Assembly: GCA_902802985.1 (NCBI GenBank)
Contig: CADCOE010000037.1
Location: 1-60,991 of the forward strand
Length of the DNA: 60,991 nucleotides
Origin: an uncultured Ruminococcus sp.
Lineage (GTDB): Bacteria; Bacillota; Clostridia; Oscillospirales; Acutalibacteraceae
Direction: 5' to 3'
Each line of letters starts with the position of its first letter. Within the stretch, counting starts at the first letter, position 1. A program made the translations under genes and the position numbers. Below are positions 26,118-33,866 of the stretch, one piece after another. Below the pieces are notes generated by a model. It was not told the origin of the DNA. It saw only the letters and a list, made by a program, of their open reading frames with translations, and made no database searches.

Positions 26118-27077
26118 ATGAATTTTCACGGCAAGGATATTAAAATCTTTACCTGCAACGCTAACAGAGCCGTAGCACAGCAAATTGCTGCCTGTCTGGG
26201 CATTCCTGTCGGCAAATCTGAGGTGACAAGCTTCAGCGATGGCGAAATTGCTGTTTCACTTCACGAATCGGTCAGAGGTTCCGAATGCTTTATCGTTCAG
26301 TCAACCTGTGCACCTGTCAATGACAATATTATGGAACTTTTGATTATGATTGACGCTATGAAGCGTGCTTCTGCTGCCAGAATTACTGCCGTTATTCCTT
26401 ATTTCGGCTATGCACGTCAGGACAGAAAAGCCAAAGCAAGAGATCCGATCTCGGCAAAACTGGTTGCCGACCTCATCACAACAGCAGGTGCTGACCGTGT
26501 ACTGACAATGGATCTTCACGCTGCACAGATCCAAGGATTTTTCAATATTCCTGTTGACCACTTGGTAGGTGCGCCTATCCTTGCCAATCACTTCAAGAAG
26601 AAGATCGGCGGCAATCCCGATGATTATGTGGTTGTTTCACCTGACCTCGGTTCCGTTACCAGAGCAAGAAACTTTGCTACCAGACTCGGCTGTCCTATTG
26701 CGATTATCGACAAACGCCGCCAGAGAGCTAACGTCAGCGAAGTAATGAACATTATCGGTGACGTAAAAGACAAGAAAGTCATTCTGGTTGATGATATGAT
26801 CGACACTGCCGGCACTCTCTGCAACGCAGCACAGGCTGTTGTCGAAATCGGCGGCGCTACCGAAGTATATGCCGGCGCTACTCACGCCGTTCTGTCCGGT
26901 CCCGCTATCGACAGAATTAAAAACAGCGTGATCAAGGAGGTAATCCTGCTTGATACCATCACTGTTCCGGCTGAAAAAATGCTTGACAAGTTTACAATGC
27001 TTCCCGTTGCTCCTGTGTTTGCAGAAGCAATCGAAAGAATTTACGAGGACAAGCCCGTTTCTTCTATCTCTGTATAA
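26118..27077 (+). CDS. prs: Ribose-phosphate pyrophosphokinase
   Basis: 319 residues, class I size. Makes PRPP from ribose-5-phosphate and ATP for nucleotide, His and Trp synthesis. YFGYARQDRKAK (about 97-108) is the ATP loop, and VILVDDMIDTAGTLCNA (about 220-236) is the PRPP-binding motif. The FSDGEIAV motif is also present. It follows glmU by 252 bases of AT-rich DNA. TTGACA at about 26013 and TATAAT at about 26050 are both present but not properly spaced. Confidence 0.97.
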   Translation: MNFHGKDIKIFTCNANRAVAQQIAACLGIPVGKSEVTSFSDGEIAVSLHESVRGSECFIVQSTCAPVNDNIMELLIMIDAMKRASAARITAVIPYFGYARQDRKAKARDPISAKLVADLITTAGADRVLTMDLHAAQIQGFFNIPVDHLVGAPILANHFKKKIGGNPDDYVVVSPDLGSVTRARNFATRLGCPIAIIDKRRQRANVSEVMNIIGDVKDKKVILVDDMIDTAGTLCNAAQAVVEIGGATEVYAGATHAVLSGPAIDRIKNSVIKEVILLDTITVPAEKMLDKFTMLPVAPVFAEAIERIYEDKPVSSISV

Positions 27078-27119
27078 AATTTTATTTTTCCCATCCGTCC
27101 TTTTAATTGGCTTTTTGAC

Positions 27120-27152
27120 ATCGGCTCGCACACTCCGTGCGGGCCGATTTTT
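27120..27152 (+). terminator. Terminator after prs
   Basis: Stem ATCGGCTCGCAC/GTGCGGGCCGAT with a five-base loop, ending in TTTTTT. Confidence 0.85.
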
Positions 27153-27199
27153 TACGGAAACAACCTGCTTCTCCGTCTGCGGAAGTAAATGCTGTCCGT

Positions 27200-27234
27200 C
27201 AGTTCTCCGGGGGAAACCCTTTCCTAAAACCGCT
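27200..27234 (+). repeat. Dispersed repeat, family B, short form
   Basis: CAGTTCTCCGGGGGAAACCC continuing to CCTAAAACCGCT, 35 bases. The copy at 50356-50425 has the same two ends with an extra hairpin of about 35 bases between them. Confidence 0.75.
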
Positions 27235-27312
27235 TAAAATTGCTGACCCACTGAGAATTGCTGAAAATCACAGAAAGCGACGTCAAATTTCGTGTACCAT
27301 ATCAACCACACA

Positions 27313-27341
27313 TTGACAGAACTGCCCCATTTCGTTATAAT
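27313..27341 (+). promoter_or_regulatory. Predicted promoter for the DUF2974 protein gene
   Basis: TTGACA, 17 bases, TATAAT, 29 bases before ATG 27371. A near-consensus site. Confidence 0.8.
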
Positions 27342-27370
27342 AATCACAACCAGGATAAGGCGGTGACAAA

Positions 27371-28981
27371 ATGGAAAATATCGAAAGTTATGTAAAATGG
27401 CGTGGGGATATTACCCTTGAGGAAAGAGATTTTAATGAAATGGATAACCTCGTTTTTAGTACGTTGGTCTACCTTGATGTGAAACACTCTGTGACAAGCA
27501 AAGATTTTATTCCGCTGAATGATTTATATGCCCGTGTCGCCTCCGACGGCGGACTCGGCATCAAAACCGCCGACAAAGCAATCGACCGCTATAAGGAATT
27601 TCTTTTTTCGGCGGCTCGCTCTGCCCGTTTCGGCAGCGTTGTCATCTCTGACTATATCGATATTTTTGATGAAGAAAAAAATATCCAGTTTGCCGCAATG
27701 GTGTTCCACTTGGACAAGCACCGCTCGTATATCGCCTTTCGAGGTACCGATGAAACGATTATCGGCTGGAAAGAAGACTTTATTATGAGTTTCCAAAAAA
27801 CAGCTTCACACGACCTTGCTCTGAAATATACCAATGCGGTGCTAAAAAAATACAGGGACAATACTTTTTATCTCGGCGGTCACTCCAAGGGAGGCAATCT
27901 GGCTCTTTATGCGGCTGCTAATCTGTCCGATGAAAACTGGGCACGCATTGAACACCTGTATATTAACGACGGGCCGGGACTGTCAGAGGATGTATTCGGC
28001 CATCTGAATATGGACCGTATCGTCAGCCGCACCACCAAAATCGTTCCTGCCTTTTGCGTCATCGGCAAATTATTTGACACCCAATTTTATCACTGTAAAA
28101 TTGTCAAAAGTGCTGCCTCCGGTATTGCTCAACACGATATTATCACGTGGAAAATCTCTGACGGTGAACTCGATCTCTGCCACGAAAACTCCCCCCAAAG
28201 CATATGGATCAATCAAACGCTCGAACAATGGCTCGCCAACATTTCAATGGAAGAACGCCGGACAATCGTGGACGGACTGTTTAAGGCACTTTGTGCCAAT
28301 GGAGCGGTCACTTTGCAGGATCTGGCAAAAAACGATCAATTTGATTTTGAAAATATTCTGCGTACCCTCACCGACCGCCATAACACTACCATCAGACGCA
28401 AACTGACGGCTTTGCCCATCATCGCTTTTTTCGATAAAACCCTGCATCGCATCAAGGACGGGAAAATCATACAAACACTGCGTACTTCTCCTCTTGCCAA
28501 AGCTCTGGCAATGATCCTGTTCGGAATTTTGTTTTTGATAATACCCGAGGTATTTATCCTTATCTCCGTGGGGGTCGTACTGTTCGGTATGATCATCTTC
28601 AATATTTTTGTATCGGTGCGGCGGCTGATCCGTTCGGGCTGGAACTTCAAGCAAAACCAACCCCGTATTTATACTGCCATCGTACTGCTTTCTTTGTACG
28701 CTATCCTTATCGTAAAACAAGATGCCTTGTTTATTCTGAGCAGTGCCGTTTTTGGCATCGGTTTTCTATGCACCGCCTATAACTACATCGAACACATTCA
28801 GCATTCCGATCACCCTCCCGACAAAGTATGGTATATCATACGAGCGGTTCTGTTTTTACTAATGGGGTTAAGTATACTGGCTGCTCCTGCGTCCACCATC
28901 CAATTTTACTCGATCGCAGCAGGCATCGTCTTTATCATAGACGGCATATACCGCCTTATCCGCACCCGTTTTCCATCTTGA
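27371..28981 (+). CDS. DUF2974 lipase-like domain fused to a DUF308-like membrane domain
   Basis: 536 residues. About residues 25-330 match the Mbeg1-like DUF2974 alpha/beta-hydrolase family: SYIAFRGTDETIIGWKEDF and the nucleophile elbow GGHSKGGNLALYAA (about 166-179) with Ser in GHSKG. The C-terminal 170 residues contain about six hydrophobic helices (ILFGILFLIIPEVFILISVG, FLLMGLSILAAPASTI), resembling HdeD/DUF308. So a cytoplasmic hydrolase-like domain is tethered to the membrane. Substrate unknown. AGGATAAGGCGG precedes the ATG. Confidence 0.75.
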   Translation: MENIESYVKWRGDITLEERDFNEMDNLVFSTLVYLDVKHSVTSKDFIPLNDLYARVASDGGLGIKTADKAIDRYKEFLFSAARSARFGSVVISDYIDIFDEEKNIQFAAMVFHLDKHRSYIAFRGTDETIIGWKEDFIMSFQKTASHDLALKYTNAVLKKYRDNTFYLGGHSKGGNLALYAAANLSDENWARIEHLYINDGPGLSEDVFGHLNMDRIVSRTTKIVPAFCVIGKLFDTQFYHCKIVKSAASGIAQHDIITWKISDGELDLCHENSPQSIWINQTLEQWLANISMEERRTIVDGLFKALCANGAVTLQDLAKNDQFDFENILRTLTDRHNTTIRRKLTALPIIAFFDKTLHRIKDGKIIQTLRTSPLAKALAMILFGILFLIIPEVFILISVGVVLFGMIIFNIFVSVRRLIRSGWNFKQNQPRIYTAIVLLSLYAILIVKQDALFILSSAVFGIGFLCTAYNYIEHIQHSDHPPDKVWYIIRAVLFLLMGLSILAAPASTIQFYSIAAGIVFIIDGIYRLIRTRFPS

Positions 28982-29037
28982 TGATACCTCCCCCACAGAC
29001 CTTGGCTGCCTATCGCCATCTGTTCCTGAAAAAACCG

Positions 29038-29080
29038 CAGAAAGCCGAGCCTTTCAGACTCCCTTTCTGTAGATTTTTTG
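29038..29080 (+). terminator. Probable terminator after the DUF2974 gene
   Basis: Stem CAGAAAG/CTTTCTG with an 18-base loop, followed by TAGATTTTTT. Moderate strength. Confidence 0.5.
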
Positions 29081-29109
29081 TTTACTTTTACCGGTTGGCA
29101 AGGTATAAT
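29081..29109 (+). promoter_or_regulatory. Predicted promoter for the DUF6882-like gene
   Basis: TTTACT, 17 bases, TATAAT. The start would fall near 29116, which excludes ATG 29115 as the initiation codon and favours ATG 29148. Confidence 0.6.
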
Positions 29110-29147
29110 GAGAAATGACAAAATTCATTAAAATGGAGATGTTTTCT

Positions 29148-29861
29148 ATGGTACCAATCAACAATATCCCCGTTGACCCGAGTGACTGGACACAAGTATT
29201 TTCCGCTTGTCTGGGACAGTCCATTGCCGTACAAACAGCCTGCGGCGAGCTGGTCGTCAAAAACAGCCGCTGGAATATCGACCTCTCAAGAGGGATCATT
29301 ACCTTTGGCAAAACTGACTATCCCCTACAGTTCATCGGGTCGGAATCGAACGTCAGCCATACGTGGATGTGGGGCTGGAATAATATTAACGGCTTTCGGG
29401 AGGACATCCTCCAATTTCCTCAACAGCTTCTGGAACTTGGCAGACAATGGAAACTTCGCCCCCTTACTCTCAAAGAATTTGACCTGAATGATACCTACAA
29501 CGGCCATACCCTTTCCCTTGCCGCTATTGCCTTATCTGACCGCCCATTCTGTTACTACCGCTGTGTTCACGGCAGCGGAGCGGTTTTTGTTGCTTTCAGC
29601 GGCTTGCCCCAGCGTGTTTTTGAACCTGTAGGATTGGAGAAATTTGCTTCCATCACGGCACAATGTATCGGACAGTTTTATCTTGACCACCGCATTTTTG
29701 TCAAAAGCTTTCTGAATTGGAACAAAACACCGTTTGAAGAAACCCCCACTCTGATCACGGCACATTTTCCACAGACACTGTATATCCAACTGGAATGTGT
29801 TGAAAACAACCACCGCATTGTTCAGATCAACACAGATCCTTCTGCTGTCCAAGTAAATTGA
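29148..29861 (+). CDS. DUF6882-like protein
   Basis: 237 residues from ATG 29148, chosen because GGAG lies nine bases upstream and the predicted promoter rules out earlier ATGs. It is tryptophan- and aromatic-rich, with HTWMWGWNNINGF (about 73-85) resembling the WGW segment of DUF6882. No signal peptide or membrane helix. Function unknown. Stands alone between the DUF2974 gene and purL. Confidence 0.55.
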   Translation: MVPINNIPVDPSDWTQVFSACLGQSIAVQTACGELVVKNSRWNIDLSRGIITFGKTDYPLQFIGSESNVSHTWMWGWNNINGFREDILQFPQQLLELGRQWKLRPLTLKEFDLNDTYNGHTLSLAAIALSDRPFCYYRCVHGSGAVFVAFSGLPQRVFEPVGLEKFASITAQCIGQFYLDHRIFVKSFLNWNKTPFEETPTLITAHFPQTLYIQLECVENNHRIVQINTDPSAVQVN

Positions 29862-29870
29862 CGGCATAAC

Positions 29871-29899
29871 TTGAAAAATAAGGCGGGATATGATAGAAT
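29871..29899 (+). promoter_or_regulatory. Predicted purL promoter
   Basis: TTGAAA, 17 bases, TAGAAT, about 80 bases before purL. Confidence 0.65.
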
Positions 29900-29909
29900 T
29901 TAGATATAT

Positions 29910-29949
29910 ATTTTGTGCAGGACCATCATAGGGGTTGCAGGTACAAAAT
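29910..29949 (+). promoter_or_regulatory. Compact stem structure in the purL 5' leader
   Basis: A closing stem ATTTTGT/ACAAAAT (7 bp) encloses GCA/TGC and ACC/GGT pairs with an AGGT bulge on the 3' side and a GG bulge on the 5' side; the terminal loop is ATCATAGG. It fills nearly all of the leader between promoter and ribosome site. No known riboswitch class is matched by eye. Confidence 0.4.
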
Positions 29950-29978
29950 AAAAAAATGCAGAGATGGGTGAAAACAAA

Positions 29979-32900
29979 ATGGCTGCTGTCAAAAGAATTT
30001 TTGTGGAAAAACGTGCCGGCTTTGATGTAGAAGCATCGAAGCTGATGGCTGACCTTCAGAATAATCTTGGAATTAACAATATTCAAAAGGTCAGAGTGAT
30101 CAACCGCTACGATATGAGCGGTCTGGATGGTGAGAATTTTGAAAAAGCAAAAAATACAATTCTCAGCGAAACCAATGCCGATATGGTATATGATGAAACA
30201 CTTCCCGAAACCAAAGATTTCCGTGTGTTTGCAATGGAATATCTTCCGGGACAATATGACCAGAGAGCAGACTCCGCCGCACAGTGTGTGCAGCTGCTGA
30301 CACAGGAAGAAAGACCACAGGTTGTCAGTGCAAAACTGGTTGCCGTCAAAGGCAATATCACCGATGAAGAATTTGTTAAAATTCAAAATTACCTCATTAA
30401 CCCCGTTGAGTCACGTCTTGCTTCTCTTGATAAACCCGATACACTCGATATGCACGCTGCCGTTCCCGAGGATGTTGCCGTCATTGAGGGCTTCATTGTA
30501 TGGAACGAGGATGAAATGCAGCACTACTATGATTCTATGGGATTTGCTATGACCCTTTCGGATCTGAAATTCTGCCGTGACTACTTCCGTGATACTGAAC
30601 ACCGTGATCCTACCGTCACCGAACTCAGGGTGATCGACACATACTGGTCAGATCACTGCCGTCACACCACCTTCCTGACAAGATTGGAGAAAATCGAAAT
30701 CGAAAAGAATACTCTCTCCAAAACGATTGAAGATGCCCTTCAGCTTTATTACGAAAGCCGTGACGAAATTTACGGCAAAAACACCACACGGGACGTATCT
30801 TTGATGGATATGGCTCTGGTGGGTATGAAGCTGCTCAAAAAACGTGGTCTTATTCCTGATCTCGACCAGAGTGACGAAATTAATGCTTGTTCTATCGAAG
30901 TACCTGTTACCATTGACGGAAAAACCGAGCAGTGGCTTGTACAGTTCAAAAACGAAACACACAATCATCCTACCGAAATCGAACCCTTCGGAGGAGCTGC
31001 CACTTGTCTTGGCGGCGCTATTCGTGACCCCCTCTCGGGACGTGCCTATGTTTATCAGGCAATGCGTGTGACCGGTTCGGGCGATCCGACCGTTCCCTTT
31101 GAAAAAACAATGGCAGGCAAGCTTCCTTCACGCAAGATCACTACCGGAGCCGCTGCCGGCTACAGCTCCTACGGCAACCAGATCGGCTTGGCTACCGGTC
31201 AGGTAACAGAACTGTATGACAGCGGTTATGTTGCTAAAAGAATGGAGATCGGTGCGGTAATTGGTGCATCGCCCAAAGCCAATGTCGTTCGTGATGTTCC
31301 TGCTCCCGATGATGTTATTGTCCTTCTCGGCGGCCGTACGGGACGTGACGGCTGCGGCGGCGCAACCGGTTCTTCCAAGGCACACACTGCCAACTCTATC
31401 GAAACCTGCGGTGCCGAAGTACAAAAAGGCAATCCTCCGACAGAACGTAAAATACAACGGCTTTTCCGCAACAGCAATGTTTCTACCCTGATCAAACGCT
31501 GCAACGATTTTGGTGCGGGCGGCGTATGCGTTGCCATCGGTGAACTGGCTGACGGTCTTACCGTAGATCTTGACAAGGTAACGAAAAAATATGACGGTCT
31601 TGACGGTACAGAACTGGCCATCTCCGAATCACAGGAAAGAATGGCGGTCGTACTGGACGCCAAAGATGTGGATCGGTTTATTGCAGAAGCGGATCAAGAA
31701 AATCTGGAAGCAACCGCTGTCGCCGTTGTAACTGAAAATCCCCGTCTTACTATGAAATGGCGTGGAAAAACGATCGTCGATCTGAGCCGTGAGTTCCTCA
31801 ACACCAACGGTGTTACCCAAACAGCCAACGCTTATATCACCGCTCCCGATCCTGAAAAATGCTACCGCCAAAAAGCTCCCGAAATTCTCTGCCATCTGGA
31901 TACAGCCGATGCTTTTAAAGCCAACCTGTCCCGACTGGAAGTATGCTCTCAAAAGGGACTTTGTGAATGTTTTGACTCCAGCATCGGTGCGGCAACGGTT
32001 CTGATGCCTTTTGGCGGCGTCACACAGTTGACGCCGCAGGACGCAATGGCTGCCAAAATCCCGCTTCTGGAGGGTGAAACGGACGACGCTACTGCAATGG
32101 CTTACGGTTATATTCCCGGTATCGCCCGTTGGAGTCCGTTCCACGGCGCTGCTTATGCGGTCATTGAATCCCTGTCAAAGCTTCTTGCAATCGGCGCCGA
32201 CCCGCTGACGGCAAGACTGACGTTTCAGGAATATTTTGAACGTCTGCACAATGTGCCGCAGCGTTGGGGCAAGCCTGCCGCTGCTCTGTTAGGCTCTCTT
32301 GTCGCACAGATCCAACTGGGTCTGCCGTCTATCGGCGGCAAAGACAGTATGTCGGGTTCATTTGAAGATCTTGATGTTCCTCCCACACTGGTCAGCTTTG
32401 CCGTTGCAATGACCAAAGCCTCCAAAACCGTTTCTGCTGAATTCAAAAAGAGCGGTTCCAAAGTTATCTATGTTCCCATTCCGGAAAACAAAGAAACCTT
32501 ACTGCCCGACTGGGAAAAGCTCAAAGCAATGTATCGTGCTGTTTATGCGCTGATGAATGATGGAAAAGTATTGGCTGCTTCTGTCGTTCGTGAAGGCGGT
32601 GCCGCTGCCGCTGTGGCAAAAATGGCATTTGGCAACAAACTCGGCTTTACTTTTGCTCAATCGCTGACTCATAATGAATTATTTGCTCCTTTGAGCGGCT
32701 CTCTTGTCATAGAGCTGGCTGACGGCGCTGTGCTTTCATCGGATATTCTTTCCTATGACCTCGGTACTACAACGGACAATGCTGCCATCACTGTCAACGG
32801 TCAGTCCCTTGCTATTGACGAACTGATCAGCGAATGGACAGGCAAACTGGAGGGTGTATTCCCGACAAAGGCAGCCTGCCCCGAAAATAAAACGGAAGTA

Positions 32901-33746
32901 CCGCTTTACAGCGAACGCAACACTTCCTCCCCTGCGGTCAAAACAGCAAAACCTAAAGTGTTTATCCCTGTTTTTCCGGGCACGAACTGCGAAGTGGATA
33001 CCGCAAGAGCCTTCCGCAAAGCAGGAGCTGATCCGCAGCTTCTGATCGTAAGAAACCTGACGCCGAACGCCATAGAGGAAACCATCGACGAAATGGTAAA
33101 ATTAATTGAGCAGTCACAAATGATTATGCTTCCCGGCGGCTTCTCAGGCGGTGACGAACCGGACGGTTCCGGTAAGTTTATTGCGACCACGTTCCGCAAT
33201 CCCAGAGTATCCGAAGCCGTCAATACGCTGTTGAAAAAACGTGACGGTCTGATGCTCGGTATCTGTAATGGGTTCCAAGCTCTGATCAAACTTGGTCTGG
33301 TTCCCTATGGAGAAATCACCGATCTGAAAGAAAACGATCCTACATTGACCTTCAATACGGTCGGCAGACATATTTCCAGAATGGCATATACCAGAGTCAC
33401 CTCCGTAAAATCACCGTGGTTCTCCTCTGTGAATGCAGGTGATGTATTTGCGATCCCGATTTCACACGGTGAGGGACGATTTGTTGCCGACGACGATGTT
33501 CTTCGTCAGCTGATCGCCAATGGCCAGATCGCTACACAGTATGTTGATCCCAACGGTAATGCAGCCGGCGATATTGAATATAACCCCAATGGTTCTGTTT
33601 GTGCGATCGAAGGCATTACCAGCCCCGATGGACGTGTCCTCGGCAAAATGGGACATTCCGAACGCAAAGGTGACAATCTTTACTTCAACGTACCGTTTGA
33701 AAAAGATCAGAAAATCTTCGAGAGCGGTGTCGCCTACTTTCAATAA
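29979..33746 (+). CDS. purL: Phosphoribosylformylglycinamidine synthase, single-chain
   Basis: 1255 residues from ATG 29979; ATG 29964 is in frame but GGGTGA is better spaced for 29979, and MAAVKRIFVEKRAGF is the natural start. It converts FGAR to FGAM in purine synthesis. An N-terminal PurS-like part is followed by a linker with TYWSDHCRHTTF, two ATP-binding synthetase halves (HNHPTEIEPFGGAATCLGG, then LPSIGGKDSMSGSF), and a C-terminal glutaminase (about 980-1255) with GLMLGICNGFQAL as the nucleophile Cys and ISHGEGRF as the His. Other Firmicutes often split this into purS, purQ and purL, so the fused form suits Clostridia. Own promoter, structured leader and terminator. Confidence 0.96.
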   Translation: MAAVKRIFVEKRAGFDVEASKLMADLQNNLGINNIQKVRVINRYDMSGLDGENFEKAKNTILSETNADMVYDETLPETKDFRVFAMEYLPGQYDQRADSAAQCVQLLTQEERPQVVSAKLVAVKGNITDEEFVKIQNYLINPVESRLASLDKPDTLDMHAAVPEDVAVIEGFIVWNEDEMQHYYDSMGFAMTLSDLKFCRDYFRDTEHRDPTVTELRVIDTYWSDHCRHTTFLTRLEKIEIEKNTLSKTIEDALQLYYESRDEIYGKNTTRDVSLMDMALVGMKLLKKRGLIPDLDQSDEINACSIEVPVTIDGKTEQWLVQFKNETHNHPTEIEPFGGAATCLGGAIRDPLSGRAYVYQAMRVTGSGDPTVPFEKTMAGKLPSRKITTGAAAGYSSYGNQIGLATGQVTELYDSGYVAKRMEIGAVIGASPKANVVRDVPAPDDVIVLLGGRTGRDGCGGATGSSKAHTANSIETCGAEVQKGNPPTERKIQRLFRNSNVSTLIKRCNDFGAGGVCVAIGELADGLTVDLDKVTKKYDGLDGTELAISESQERMAVVLDAKDVDRFIAEADQENLEATAVAVVTENPRLTMKWRGKTIVDLSREFLNTNGVTQTANAYITAPDPEKCYRQKAPEILCHLDTADAFKANLSRLEVCSQKGLCECFDSSIGAATVLMPFGGVTQLTPQDAMAAKIPLLEGETDDATAMAYGYIPGIARWSPFHGAAYAVIESLSKLLAIGADPLTARLTFQEYFERLHNVPQRWGKPAAALLGSLVAQIQLGLPSIGGKDSMSGSFEDLDVPPTLVSFAVAMTKASKTVSAEFKKSGSKVIYVPIPENKETLLPDWEKLKAMYRAVYALMNDGKVLAASVVREGGAAAAVAKMAFGNKLGFTFAQSLTHNELFAPLSGSLVIELADGAVLSSDILSYDLGTTTDNAAITVNGQSLAIDELISEWTGKLEGVFPTKAACPENKTEVPLYSERNTSSPAVKTAKPKVFIPVFPGTNCEVDTARAFRKAGADPQLLIVRNLTPNAIEETIDEMVKLIEQSQMIMLPGGFSGGDEPDGSGKFIATTFRNPRVSEAVNTLLKKRDGLMLGICNGFQALIKLGLVPYGEITDLKENDPTLTFNTVGRHISRMAYTRVTSVKSPWFSSVNAGDVFAIPISHGEGRFVADDDVLRQLIANGQIATQYVDPNGNAAGDIEYNPNGSVCAIEGITSPDGRVLGKMGHSERKGDNLYFNVPFEKDQKIFESGVAYFQ

Positions 33747-33755
33747 TATATGACG

Positions 33756-33783
33756 ATAGTCGGTACTCTGATGAGTGCCGACT
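33756..33783 (+). terminator. Terminator after purL
   Basis: Stem TAGTCGGTACTC/GAGTGCCGACTA with a four-base loop, then CTTTTACATTTTT. Confidence 0.7.
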
Positions 33784-33866
33784 ACTTTTACATTTTTGCT
33801 GTTATCATGAATGGCAGATGAAACATTAGGCAAAATAACAAGATTGACTAACAAGGAGGATTTATA

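Noticed and set aside
29115..29150. ATG 29115 as start of the DUF6882-like protein
   Set aside because: It lies at the predicted transcription start and lacks a ribosome site; ATG 29148 has GGAG at the right distance.
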